From NCBI RefSeq assembly GCF_014202335.1, contig NZ_JACHGP010000002.1:186001-250000 (forward strand): DNA of 64,000 bases. Reading direction: 5' to 3'. Under the pieces are notes generated by a model. That model did not search any database, was not told where the DNA came from, and saw only the letters and a program-made list of their open reading frames with translations. The position numbers and the translations under genes were made by a program. The DNA comes from Mycobacterium sp. AZCC_0083. Lineage in GTDB: Bacteria; Actinomycetota; Actinomycetes; Mycobacteriales; Mycobacteriaceae. This document shows positions 24,927 to 33,338 of this stretch, in pieces. Each line of letters opens with the position of its first letter. Position 1 is the first letter of the stretch.

Positions 24927-26366
24927 ATGTCCGAAACAGTTTCTGCACCAGAGTCTTTGGGCGGTGAAAACACCGAACCCGAGCGCCACCTGCGTGGCAA
25001 CCTCGGCGTCGCCTCCATCGTCTTCATGGTGGTGGCCGCAGCGGCCCCGCTCGGTGTGATCGGTGGCGTGGTGCCGCTGGGTATCGCGTCGGGCAACGGT
25101 GCAGGCTTCCCTGCCACCTTCATCGCGTCCACCGTCGTGCTGCTGTTCTTCGCCGTCGGCTTCACCGCGATGACCCCGTACGTCGAGGAGGCGGGCGCCT
25201 TCTTCTCGTATGTCCGCAAGTCCCTTGGCACGCCTGCGGGCATCGGCATCGCGTTCGTCGCGCTGGTGAGTTACGTGGCGTTGGAGGCAGGCGTCTACGG
25301 CCTGCTCGGTCCTGCGGGCGCCGCGGTCGTCGAACTGTTCGAAGGACCGGCCCTGCCGTGGTGGCTCTTTGCGGCGCTGGCATTCGCGGTGACCACCTAC
25401 CTCGGCTACCGGAACATCACGGTGTCGAGCCGAGTCCTTGGCGTGCTGCTGACCGCGGAGATCGCCATCGTGCTGGTGCTCGACCTGGTCATCGTGGTCC
25501 GCGGCGGCGATCACGGTCTGTCCACCGGCATCGTGAACCCGACCGCGATCTTCTCAGGATCTCTCGGCATCGGACTGTTGTTCGCCATCATCAGCTACGT
25601 CGGGTTCGAGGCGACCGCGATCTTCCGCGACGAGGCCCGCACGCCGGAGCGCACCATTCCGCGCGCCACCTATCTCGCGCTGATCCTGATCGGCGTCTTC
25701 TACGCGATCACCAGTTGGGCGCTGATCTCCGGATGGGGTGACGAGGCGGCGGTGCAGCACGCGACCGATTCCGGCGCGACGTTCCTTGGCGACTCGGCGC
25801 AGCGCTACATCGGGCTCGTCGGCGCCGACGTCATCACCGTGCTGTACTTCACCAGCCTGTTCGCCTGCATCCTGGCATTCCACAACGTCGCATCGCGCTA
25901 CGTGTTCGCGCTGTCGCAGCGTGACGTGCTGCCCGCATCGCTGAGCCAGCCGCATGCCTTGCACGGCTCACCGCACCGGGCGTCGTTGTGGATCTCGGGC
26001 ATCGTCGCGGCGGGCATTCTGCTGGCCGTCCTGTTCAACCTCGACCCTGCGGCGCAGTTCTATACCTGGTTCGCAGGCGCCACCACGGTCGGGGTGGTCG
26101 TGCTGATGATCGCCACCAGCGTTGCGGTGCTGGTGTTCTTCGCCCGTGATGAGCGCGGCCACTCGGTGTGGCGGGTCCGCGTCGCTCCGGTGCTCGGCCT
26201 CGTCGGATTACTCGGTGCGCTGGTGCTGATCCTGACCAACCTCAAGGATCTGGTCGGTGGATCCAGCGTGCTCGCGTGGGTCATCGTCGGGGTGCTGGTC
26301 GGTGCTCTGGCCGTCGGGGTCCTGATCGGCTCCCGCGTGCGTGCCACCGTCGACGAACGATCATGA
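24927..26366 (+). CDS. APC-family amino acid/polyamine permease
   Basis: This 479-residue transporter has about 12 membrane helices. APC signatures include VASIVFMVVAAAAPLGVIGG in helix 1, the GAFFSYVRKSLG loop and the helix 6 sequence GFEATAIFRDEARTPERTIPRATYLAL. It should import an amino acid, polyamine or other amine. I chose the ATG at 24927 (MSETVSAPESL); the longer frame upstream has no plausible signal. Its stop overlaps the start of the glutamine-synthetase-like gene (ATGA), so transporter and ligase are made together, pointing to import followed by gamma-glutamylation of an amine. Confidence 0.88.
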   Translation: MSETVSAPESLGGENTEPERHLRGNLGVASIVFMVVAAAAPLGVIGGVVPLGIASGNGAGFPATFIASTVVLLFFAVGFTAMTPYVEEAGAFFSYVRKSLGTPAGIGIAFVALVSYVALEAGVYGLLGPAGAAVVELFEGPALPWWLFAALAFAVTTYLGYRNITVSSRVLGVLLTAEIAIVLVLDLVIVVRGGDHGLSTGIVNPTAIFSGSLGIGLLFAIISYVGFEATAIFRDEARTPERTIPRATYLALILIGVFYAITSWALISGWGDEAAVQHATDSGATFLGDSAQRYIGLVGADVITVLYFTSLFACILAFHNVASRYVFALSQRDVLPASLSQPHALHGSPHRASLWISGIVAAGILLAVLFNLDPAAQFYTWFAGATTVGVVVLMIATSVAVLVFFARDERGHSVWRVRVAPVLGLVGLLGALVLILTNLKDLVGGSSVLAWVIVGVLVGALAVGVLIGSRVRATVDERS

Positions 26367-27706
26367 CGCAGACCGTCAGCGCGCCAACCGTCGGCTCTGA
26401 GCCGGAACTCGAGTTGCTTCGCCGCCTCGAGGACGGCTCGCTGCACGAGATCGAGGTGGCGTGGAGCGACCCGTTCGGTCACGCCCAAGGCAAGCGAATT
26501 CCCGCCACTGCCTTCCTCGATCGGGCGCGAGGTAGCGGGTTCGCGTTCTGTGAGGCCTCGCTTGGCTGGAACAGCGATGCGACGGTGATCGACGCGCTGC
26601 GGCTGACCAACTGGGACGGTGGCTATCCCGACGTGTTCGCCGTGCCGGATCTGTCGACGTTCCGGGCCCTGCCGTGGCGTCCCGGCGTTGGCCATGTCGT
26701 CTCCGACATCGTCCGACACGACCGCGGCCCGTCGCTACTGGACCCACGGGCGGTGCTGCGACGGGTGCTCGATCGCCTTGCGGCACTGGGCTTCACCGCG
26801 AAGGTCGGCGTCGAACTCGAATTCTATTTGCTCGAACCCGACGGGTCCCCGTTCCAGAACGACATCCACGCGTACTCGCTGGAGAACGCCAACGCGCTGG
26901 ATCCGCTGCTCGCCGACCTGTACGAGACCCTGAGTCCGTTCGTCAGGTTGGAGGGCATCCAGACCGAGTATGGGCCAGGCCAGGTCGAGACGAATCTGAT
27001 CTACACCGATGCGCTCGAGGCGGCCGACGACAGCGCCAGGCTCAAGTACGCGGCCAAGGAGGTCGCCCGCAGGCACGGCAAGCTCGCCAGCTTCATGCCG
27101 AAGCCGTTCTCCGATCAATCGGGAAGTTCGGCGCACGTGCACATCTCGCTGTGGCGCGACGGAGTGCCCGCCTTCGCGCCGGAGGACGGCGCCGAGAACC
27201 AGGTCGCGCTCCATGCGATCGCCGGCCTGCTCGAGTACTTGCCGTCGATCACCCTGTTCGGCGCTCACTCCGTGAATGCCTATCGGCGGTTCGTCAGGGA
27301 CTCCTTCGCACCGGCCACCGTGACGTGGAGTCGCGACAACCGCAGCGCGGCGATCCGGTCCTTGGTCGAGACGACGCCAGAGGCCAACCGCATCGAACTG
27401 CGCACCGGCGGTTCGGATGCCAACCCGTACTGGCTGGTCGCGTCGGCGCTGGCGGCGGTGATCGCAGGCGTGGAGGGCGGGCTTCGGCCACCCGAGCACG
27501 GTGATGGCGACTTGTACGGCACGGGCAATCCGCTGCCCGAATCGCTTGGCGTGGCCCTGGAGTTGGCGACCCGCGACGACACCATCACCGAAATCCTCGG
27601 TGCCGACTCCGTTCTGGACTTCGCGGCGATCGCCAGAAGCGAATGGATCGAGTACGGCCAACACGTCAGTGACTGGGAGCGGCAGCGCTACCTGGCGCAG
27701 TCGTGA
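26363..27706 (+). CDS. Glutamine-synthetase-family gamma-glutamyl-amine ligase
   Basis: This 447-residue enzyme has the complete glutamine synthetase catalytic domain: VGVELEFYLLEPDG (metal-binding strand), the GPGQVETNLIYTDAL segment, SGSSAHVHISLW with the ATP/metal His, and SRDNRSAAIRS with NRIELRTGGSDANPYW. It belongs to the non-assimilatory group that joins glutamate to amines (PuuA- and IpuC-like) rather than GlnA1, judged from the short N-domain and neighbours. It is coupled at both ends: ATGA with the permease and GTGA with the monooxygenase gene. The likely role is to activate an imported amine as a gamma-glutamyl amide. Confidence 0.85.
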   Translation: MTQTVSAPTVGSEPELELLRRLEDGSLHEIEVAWSDPFGHAQGKRIPATAFLDRARGSGFAFCEASLGWNSDATVIDALRLTNWDGGYPDVFAVPDLSTFRALPWRPGVGHVVSDIVRHDRGPSLLDPRAVLRRVLDRLAALGFTAKVGVELEFYLLEPDGSPFQNDIHAYSLENANALDPLLADLYETLSPFVRLEGIQTEYGPGQVETNLIYTDALEAADDSARLKYAAKEVARRHGKLASFMPKPFSDQSGSSAHVHISLWRDGVPAFAPEDGAENQVALHAIAGLLEYLPSITLFGAHSVNAYRRFVRDSFAPATVTWSRDNRSAAIRSLVETTPEANRIELRTGGSDANPYWLVASALAAVIAGVEGGLRPPEHGDGDLYGTGNPLPESLGVALELATRDDTITEILGADSVLDFAAIARSEWIEYGQHVSDWERQRYLAQS

Positions 27707-28938
27707 GTGCGTCAACGGCGCCCGTCGCGCCGCGCGCGGGCTATCCCGATGCTCCGCTCGGCGGGTCGACGTCAGAGCGGTTGTCCCGGCTTCCCGACAT
27801 CGTCGCGGACCTGCGCAGCGCCGACGCCGCCGCCGAACGGGCGCGCGAGCTCCCACACGACGCGGTGCGACGACTTCGGCACGCCGGACTGCTCGGCCTT
27901 CGGGTGCCCACCCGCTACGGCGGTCCCGGCGGCAGCGCCCGCGACGTACTTGGCCTTGTCGTCCAGATCGCGAGGGGCAGCTCCAACGTCGCACAGGCCC
28001 TGCGCGCGCACTTCGGCTTCTCCGAGCGGCTGCTGAGCAATCGCGCTGCCGAACACGAACGGCGGCAATGGTTTCCGCACGTCGCGTCGGGGGTGGTGTT
28101 CGGCAACGCGATCACCGACGCCAACGGAAATGCTCCGTCGAGCGCCGACACCACGGTGCTCACCGACGCAGAAGGCGTGCTGCGACTCAACGGATACAAG
28201 TTCTACTCCACAGGCACGCTGTTCGCCGACGTCATCGCCGTTTCGGCGGTCGACGCGCAGGGACGCGACCTGCAGGCGATCGTGCCGACGGACCGTGACG
28301 GCGTCGAACTGTTCGACGACTGGGACGGTTTCGGGCAGCGCATGACCGCGAGTGGCGGCACGCGGTTCACCAACGTCGCGGTGCATCCGCAAGAGGCGAT
28401 CACCGTCTCCGACGGCGCGCACCTCGGACACGGCACCGGGTTCCTGCAGCTCTACCTTGCCGCCGTCGCGGCGGGAATCGGGCTCGCCGTCGCCGACGAC
28501 GCGGTGGCCCATGTTCGCGATCGGGCCCGGCCCGCGGCACATTCGCTGGCCACCACGGCGGCGGGAGATCCGTTCGTGCTGGAGGCCGTCGGTGAGATCG
28601 CCGCGGACGCGTCGTCGGCCGAGGCCCTCGTGCTGGCGGCGGCCGACGGTGTCGACGATCTGGTCGACACGGGCAGGCAGGACGACGCGGAAGCACTCGC
28701 CTATCTGGCCGTGCGGATCGCCAAGGCTCAGTTGGTCGCCGAACGACTGACGCTGTCGGCCGCGCAGCGGTTGTTCGACACCGGGGGAGCGTCGGCGACC
28801 GCGCGGGCGCTGAACCTCGACCGGCACTGGCGCAACGCCCGAACGGTGGCCAGCCACAGCCCGCTGGCGTACAAGGCCCATGCGACCGGCAACTACGTCG
28901 TCAACGGGACGTGGCCGCCCGCCAACGGCTACTTCTGA
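27703..28938 (+). CDS. DszC/SfnC-like flavin monooxygenase (acyl-CoA dehydrogenase fold)
   Basis: This 411-residue protein of the acyl-CoA dehydrogenase superfamily resembles flavin-dependent monooxygenases of the DszC/SfnC group. Segments are LRVPTRYGGPGGSARDVLGLVVQIARGSSNVAQALRAHFGF, WFPHVASGVVFGNAITDANGNAPSSADT, LNGYKFYSTGTLFAD and the C-terminal HWRNARTVASHSPLAYKAHATGNYVVNG. The acyl-CoA dehydrogenase base is not evident. It needs FMNH2 from a reductase encoded elsewhere. The GTG start overlaps the ligase stop, so it is the third gene of a tight operon. It may oxidise the gamma-glutamylated amine or a sulfur-containing substrate. Confidence 0.83.
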   Translation: MSASTAPVAPRAGYPDAPLGGSTSERLSRLPDIVADLRSADAAAERARELPHDAVRRLRHAGLLGLRVPTRYGGPGGSARDVLGLVVQIARGSSNVAQALRAHFGFSERLLSNRAAEHERRQWFPHVASGVVFGNAITDANGNAPSSADTTVLTDAEGVLRLNGYKFYSTGTLFADVIAVSAVDAQGRDLQAIVPTDRDGVELFDDWDGFGQRMTASGGTRFTNVAVHPQEAITVSDGAHLGHGTGFLQLYLAAVAAGIGLAVADDAVAHVRDRARPAAHSLATTAAGDPFVLEAVGEIAADASSAEALVLAAADGVDDLVDTGRQDDAEALAYLAVRIAKAQLVAERLTLSAAQRLFDTGGASATARALNLDRHWRNARTVASHSPLAYKAHATGNYVVNGTWPPANGYF

Positions 28939-29016
28939 GACCCATCATGGGATTCGTTGAACCGAATCGCATCGGCCAACGTGTCCATCGCAGTCCACCA
29001 ATGAACGGGGAACGCG

Positions 29017-29400
29017 ATGACGAAACTCCATGGAACCGTGGCCGCGCTGGGCGTGATCGCCCTCGTAGTCGCAGGATGCGGCAGTTCGGGCACCACCGGC
29101 TACGGAGCGACCAGCACCGCACCGGCGACCAGTAGCGCGGCCAATGCGGCCAGCGGACCGACCATCACCATCTCCGGGATGGCCTTCGGTGAGCCGGTCA
29201 CCGTGTCACCCGGAGCGCAGGTCGCCATCACCAACGGTGATGGGGTCGAGCATTCGGTCACGTCGAAGACCGCCGGGCAGTTCGACACCGAGGTCGACGC
29301 CAATGGGCAGAAGACCTTCACGGCGCCGACGCAACCAGGCGAGTACCCGTTCTACTGCAAGTACCACTCGAACATGAAGGGCACGCTGACCGTCAAGTAG
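29017..29400 (+). CDS. Cupredoxin-domain lipoprotein
   Basis: This 127-residue exported blue-copper-type protein has a signal peptide with lipobox VVAGC (Cys21), so it is anchored to the cell surface. A Thr/Ser/Ala-rich linker of about 27 residues follows. The plastocyanin-like domain has a full type 1 copper set: His79 (VEHSV), Cys114, His117 and Met120 (YCKYHSNMKG). It should carry electrons or bind copper in the periplasm. It stands 78 bp after the monooxygenase gene with its own start (ATG 29017); no partner oxidase is visible. Confidence 0.88.
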   Translation: MTKLHGTVAALGVIALVVAGCGSSGTTGYGATSTAPATSSAANAASGPTITISGMAFGEPVTVSPGAQVAITNGDGVEHSVTSKTAGQFDTEVDANGQKTFTAPTQPGEYPFYCKYHSNMKGTLTVK

Positions 29401-29496
29401 GTCGCTCCGGTTTGGGCATCGGCGAATACGGGCATCCGCCGAATAAGCGTGCACGTCAATACCGCTGACGTGCCACCCGATCCGAAGGAGCCCGTC

Positions 29497-29913
29497 GTGA
29501 CCACCACCACCTGGGTCATCATCGCCATCGTCGCAGTTCTGATCCTCGTCGTGCTCGCCTTCGTCGCGCGATCTGCCAGCCATCGCCACCACCGGGTGCA
29601 GGCCAATCGCATCCGAGAAGACGTACAGGAACAGAGCGAACGGCTGGACAAGCGCGAGGCCATCGCCACCGAGACAGAGGCAAAGGCGCGCGCCGCTCAG
29701 GCGGAAGCCGAGGTCAAGGCCGCCGAGGCCGCCCGCCTGCAGGACCGTGCCACGGGGCACCGCGAGCACCTCGACTCCTCGCGTGAGGAGCTGGATGCCC
29801 AGCGCGAACGGGCCGACTCGCTGGACCCACGCACCAAGTCTGCCGAGAAGCATGCTCACGAAGCGACGGATGACGACGCCGTGCGTGCCGAGCGCGCGCA
29901 CAAGGTCAACTAG
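29497..29913 (+). CDS. Single-pass membrane protein with coiled coil
   Basis: This 138-residue protein begins with a membrane anchor (VTTTTWVIIAIVAVLILVVLAFVARSA), followed by a charged, alanine-rich heptad region (LDKREAIATETEAKARAAQAEAEVKAAEAARLQDRA) likely to form a coiled coil in the cytosol. The GTG at 29497 has AAGGAG 6 bp upstream; an earlier in-frame GTG at 29449 lacks a signal. Similar small proteins are common in mycobacteria and have no known function. Confidence 0.78.
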   Translation: MTTTTWVIIAIVAVLILVVLAFVARSASHRHHRVQANRIREDVQEQSERLDKREAIATETEAKARAAQAEAEVKAAEAARLQDRATGHREHLDSSREELDAQRERADSLDPRTKSAEKHAHEATDDDAVRAERAHKVN

Positions 29914-30382
29914 GCGCGCTCCGGTCTGCCATCGCGATCGGCTCGTCGTCACCCGCCACCGCCCAGTCCAGTGCCGTCTGCACCGACATCGATTCCGCCA
30001 CAATGCAGTTCGATCAATGGTGCACCGAGAACATCAGGCCGTGGTTCGACGATCACGTCCGAAACGATGCCGATCGGCTGCGCCGGTGGTCCGGCGGCGA
30101 CGTCGACACCACGCGCTGCCTGCCGTCCGACCTCATCGTCGCAGCGGCCATGGGATTGGCCGACGCAGTGCTGCGCACCGCGGTCGAACCGTACTCCCGC
30201 ATGGATGCGCTACCGGCGAGCCTGGACGCCGTCGAGCCAAGGGCCAAGGGCCAAGGGCTAAGGGCCAAGGGCCAAGGGCCAAGGAGGTCTTCGCCGCCGG
30301 TTGGCGCCCCGATGTCCCCGACGGCCCGACCCGCGCCGAACTCGCCGATCTCTGCGATGCGCGGCAAGTGGGAGCCGTCTAA
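29914..30382 (+). pseudogene. Remnant of an FAD-dependent monooxygenase C-terminus
   Basis: The frame from about 29916 reads a plausible C-terminal fragment of a mycobacterial FAD-binding monooxygenase (TDIDSATMQFDQWC, ENIRPWFDDHVRNDADRLR, LPSDLIVAAAMG, LPASLDAVEPRAK). After a run of six 7-bp repeats the continuation appears in another frame (EVFAAGWRPDVPDGPTRAELADLCDARQVGAV), ending at 30382. Removing five of the six units (35 bp) would restore the frame. The N-terminal FAD-binding part is absent. I regard this as a decayed gene fragment; an expressed short ORF from ATG 30003 is the less likely alternative. Confidence 0.6.
30241..30282 (+). repeat. Heptanucleotide tandem repeat (GGGCCAA)6
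   Basis: Six tandem copies of GGGCCAA, the third varying as GGGCTAA, follow GAGCCAA and precede GGAGGTC. The unit is not a multiple of three, so changes in copy number shift the reading frame. It lies inside the monooxygenase remnant. Confidence 0.9.
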
Positions 30383-31209
30383 GACGCGACCCGCGACGGT
30401 GCTGGGGCGAGCGAAGCGACGGGGGAATCAGATGGCCTGGCGTCGAGTCCCGTGAGCGAGGCTGCCATCTCGGGGAGCTGACCGCCTGCCGGGCCGCGGA
30501 CGGTGCCATCGGTCAGGTCCTTGACGCGGCCCACGGATACCGGGACTCCTGGCGTTTCGAAGAACCAGCGAAACGCCTCGTACGGACGGACATCCTTGGG
30601 CGCCAACCCGGGGAAGTAAGGCAGGCAGTAGACCGGGGTGCCGGGTTCACTGCGCCAGCTGTCGGCGAGGGTGCCGATGTCAGTCGCGTCATAGCCGAGG
30701 ATGTCCAGAAGATCGGACACCTCGGCCTTGGCTGCGGCGTCGTCTCCGGCAATCGGCAGGGCGCTGCGGTTGGGTGCACCGTAGGGCAGTGCAAGGGTGA
30801 ACAGTCGACGGAAGTCGATGTTGTTGAACGCCTTCACAACTCGAGACTCGGAAAGGTGCCGCTGGATCAGGGCGCTGCTGGTCAGCTCGCCGGCGTCCAG
30901 CTCGGCGATGCGGCCATCGCGCTGCGGGTAGTAGTTCATCGTGTCGATCACGGTCTTGCCCGCCAACTCGACTGGGGAGAGCTGGCGGTAGGCGTTGAGC
31001 GGGATCGTCGCCACGACCAGATCACCTGCTTCTGCGGCTTCGGCCGGTGTGCCCGCACGGGCCTGCAAACCGAGCTCGGCGACGAGGGCTCCTAGCGTCT
31101 CGGGCCCGCGGGAGTTGCTCACGACGACGTCAAGGCCGGCATCCACGGCGAGGCGGGCCAGCGAACTGCCGATCATTCCGCTGCCGATGAGTCCGAGGGT
31201 TTCCGTCAT
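30379..31209 (-). CDS. F420-dependent NADP reductase-like oxidoreductase
   Basis: This 276-residue NAD(P)-binding protein resembles the NADPH:F420 oxidoreductase/6-phosphogluconate-type Rossmann family: LGLIGSGMIGSSLARLAVDAG at the N-terminus, SNSRGPETL (NADP-phosphate recognition), VVATIPLNAYRQL, IDTMNYYP and VVKAFNNIDFRRL. It probably passes hydride between NADPH and F420 or an unknown substrate. The ATG at 31209 has AGGAG upstream. The last 20 or so codons contain an 18-bp dispersed repeat, so the C-terminus may be a late addition. It is divergent from a TetR gene over clear operators. Confidence 0.83.
   Translation of the reverse strand: MTETLGLIGSGMIGSSLARLAVDAGLDVVVSNSRGPETLGALVAELGLQARAGTPAEAAEAGDLVVATIPLNAYRQLSPVELAGKTVIDTMNYYPQRDGRIAELDAGELTSSALIQRHLSESRVVKAFNNIDFRRLFTLALPYGAPNRSALPIAGDDAAAKAEVSDLLDILGYDATDIGTLADSWRSEPGTPVYCLPYFPGLAPKDVRPYEAFRWFFETPGVPVSVGRVKDLTDGTVRGPAGGQLPEMAASLTGLDARPSDSPVASLAPAPSRVAS
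30406..30423 (+). repeat. 18-bp dispersed repeat, copy B
   Basis: GGCGAGCGAAGCGACGGG here encodes part of the C-terminal tail of the F420-reductase-like gene when read on the minus strand (VASLAPAPS). It is identical to copies at 24785-24802 and 41178-41195. Confidence 0.75.
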
Positions 31210-31252
31210 GTGCAACGTCTCCTAAATCGCTGAGCAAGGCGGGTACTGGCGT

Positions 31253-31322
31253 AACCGATACGCGACTATCGGTTGTGATTCAAAGCCAACCCTACGGTGT
31301 AGCGATAGTCAACTATCGGTTG
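31253..31322. promoter_or_regulatory. Pair of TetR-type operators in a divergent promoter
   Basis: AACCGATA (31253-31260) and TATCGGTT (31267-31274) form a perfect inverted repeat with a 6-bp spacer. A second site, GATAGT-CA-ACTATC (31304-31317), is followed by GGTTG. The half-site ACTATCGGTTG occurs at 31265-31275 and again at 31312-31322. The sites lie between the F420-reductase-like gene and the TetR gene and could control both. Confidence 0.65.
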
Positions 31323-31335
31323 CTAATCTGTGGTC

Positions 31336-31959
31336 ATGCTCACCGATGGCACGCGCCGGCTTCGCGCCGACGCCGCGCGAAACTCCGAGAGGATCGTGCG
31401 GGCGGCGCGGGAGGTCTACGCCGAGATCGGTCCCGACGCCACGCTCGACGACATCGCGCGCCGGGCCGACGTGGGCATCGCGACGCTGTACCGCCGTTTT
31501 CCCAACAAGGAGGAACTCCTCAGGGCGGCACTCGATCAGAGCATCGCCGAGCAACTCTCACCCGCCATCGAGCAGGCGCTCGGCGGCGACGACCCCAAAC
31601 GCGGTCTGGCCACGCTGATGGAGGCGACCGTGTCGATGGTGGCCCGCGAGCGCAACACCTTCGCCGCCGCGCACAACTCCGGCGCCCTCACCACGGAGTT
31701 CAACGCTCCATTCCTCGACTCGGTGACCCTGCTCATCCACCGCGGGCAACAGGCCGGCGTCATCCGTGCCGATCTCGTTCCGGACGACATCCACGTGATC
31801 ATGGGAATGCTCGCCTCGCTCCTGGCGTGCATGGACTCCGGCGACGGCTGGCGCCGCTACGTCGTGCTGATGCTTGACGCCCTGTCTCCGACCGGGGCCA
31901 GCCCCCTCCCAGCAGCAGACCCCATCCGACACGGGGACACCGGCCGCTGCTCCTTCTAA
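31336..31959 (+). CDS. TetR-family transcriptional regulator
   Basis: This 207-residue TetR repressor has a standard N-terminal helix-turn-helix (ERIVRAAREVYAEIGPDATLDDIARRADVGIATLYRRFPNKEELL). A helical ligand-binding domain follows. The ATG at 31336 lies 14 bp from the end of the operator region, so the protein probably represses its own gene and the divergent F420-reductase-like gene. The C-terminal tail is low in complexity (SPTGASPLPAADPIRHGDTG). It is convergent with CYP124, 4 bp apart. Confidence 0.88.
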   Translation: MLTDGTRRLRADAARNSERIVRAAREVYAEIGPDATLDDIARRADVGIATLYRRFPNKEELLRAALDQSIAEQLSPAIEQALGGDDPKRGLATLMEATVSMVARERNTFAAAHNSGALTTEFNAPFLDSVTLLIHRGQQAGVIRADLVPDDIHVIMGMLASLLACMDSGDGWRRYVVLMLDALSPTGASPLPAADPIRHGDTGRCSF

Positions 31960-31963
31960 GGCG

Positions 31964-33253
31964 CTATTCCTTCTCGAACGAAGGCGTCCACGCGACCGGC
32001 AGCCGCTTGATGCCGTGGATGAACGCCGACTGCAGGCAGTCGGGTTCCTCGGTCGCGCCGATGTCGGGTATCCGCCGGTGCAACTCCTCGAAGATCACCG
32101 TGATCTCGCGGCGGGCCAGGTTCGCCCCGAGGCAGAAGTGCGCACCGCCGCCGCCAAAGCCGAGGTGGGGGTTGGGCTGGCGGCGCACGTCGAAGGTCCA
32201 CGGGTCGGCGAACTTCGTCTCGTCGCGGTTCGCCGAGCCGTACCACAGCGTGACCTTGTCGCCGGCGCGCATGGTCACCCCGCTCAGCTCGGTGTCACGG
32301 GTGACGGTGCGGCGCATGTAGGCCACCGGTGATGCCCAGCGGACGATCTCCTCGACGGCCGTCGGTGCCACCTCGTCGTTGTTGTTCCACCAGTCGTCGC
32401 GCTGTTCGGGGTAGCGGCTCAGCGCCAGCACGCCGTGGCTGATCGCGTTGCGGGTGGTCTCGTTGCCCGCCACCACCAGAAGGATGAAGAACGACGCGAC
32501 CTCGCCCGACGTGAGTCGCTCGCCGTCGAGTTCGGCCTGCACCAGGCTCGTGGTGAGGTCATCGCCGGGGTTGGCCCTTCGGTCGTCGGCCAATGCCTTG
32601 GCGTAGGCGCCGATGTCCATGGCAACCCCGACGAATTCGTCGAAGTCGGTGCTGATGTCGGGGTCACCGAAACCGAGGATCACGTTGGTCCAATGGAAGA
32701 CCTGCTGGTGGTCGTCCTCGGGGATGCCCATCATGTCGCAGATGATCTGCAGCGGAAGGGGACCTGCCAGTTCGGTGACCAATTCGGCTCTGCCATCGGG
32801 ATGGTCGTCCACCATCGCGGTGACCAGGCGCCTGGCGCGGTCCCGCACCGAGTCCTCGATGCGCGCAAGTACCCGCGGAGTGAAGGCGCTGCGCACGATG
32901 TTGCGAAGCCGGGTGTGGCGTGGATCGTCCATCGCGATCATCGAACCGAAGTACTCCGCCAATTCGGGCGTCTGATCACCGATGGTGATGCCAAGGCTGG
33001 AACTGAAGATCTCGGGGTGCCTGCTGGCGTGGAAGACGTCCTCGTGGCGGGTGAGCGCCCAATGGCCCTCGCCCGGTTCAGCCTCGAGGACGAACGACGG
33101 CTGCCACGAGATCGGCTCCTCGCGGCGCAGGGTGGCGAAGGCTCCTTCGCGCAGATCGTCGTCCTGCGCCCAGAACTCCCATTCGCCGAGGTTGATCTCG
33201 GACAGCGGAACGTCGGGGGGCACGGCGCCGTTGACCCGTGTCAAAATACCCAC
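31964..33253 (-). CDS. cyp124: Cytochrome P450 CYP124 (methyl-branched lipid omega-hydroxylase)
   Basis: This 429-residue P450 is strikingly similar to M. tuberculosis CYP124A1 as I remember it, including TRVNG-PP-VP near the N-terminus, ITIGDQTPELAEYFGSMI and the GFGDPDISTDFDEF region. Motifs are AGNETT (262-267) in the I helix, Glu302-Arg305 (ExxR) and the haem loop FGGGGAHFCLGANLA with Cys374. The family hydroxylates the terminal methyl of branched lipids and of cholesterol or cholestenone side chains. The GTG at 33253 has a GAGG signal. No KstR box is seen upstream, unlike the CYP125 gene at 51881-53146. Confidence 0.92.
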   Translation of the reverse strand: MGILTRVNGAVPPDVPLSEINLGEWEFWAQDDDLREGAFATLRREEPISWQPSFVLEAEPGEGHWALTRHEDVFHASRHPEIFSSSLGITIGDQTPELAEYFGSMIAMDDPRHTRLRNIVRSAFTPRVLARIEDSVRDRARRLVTAMVDDHPDGRAELVTELAGPLPLQIICDMMGIPEDDHQQVFHWTNVILGFGDPDISTDFDEFVGVAMDIGAYAKALADDRRANPGDDLTTSLVQAELDGERLTSGEVASFFILLVVAGNETTRNAISHGVLALSRYPEQRDDWWNNNDEVAPTAVEEIVRWASPVAYMRRTVTRDTELSGVTMRAGDKVTLWYGSANRDETKFADPWTFDVRRQPNPHLGFGGGGAHFCLGANLARREITVIFEELHRRIPDIGATEEPDCLQSAFIHGIKRLPVAWTPSFEKE

Positions 33254-33338
33254 GCCGCATCACCTCATCGTCGAGAAACGTGATGTGGCCGAGCCTAATC
33301 ACTCCCCGGTCGCTGCGCTCCTGCCCGCCGCAATGGCC

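Noticed and set aside
33254..33300. GAGAAACGTGATGT upstream of CYP124 as a KstR box
   Set aside because: The GTT half is replaced by GAT, so the required AACnnGTT core is broken.
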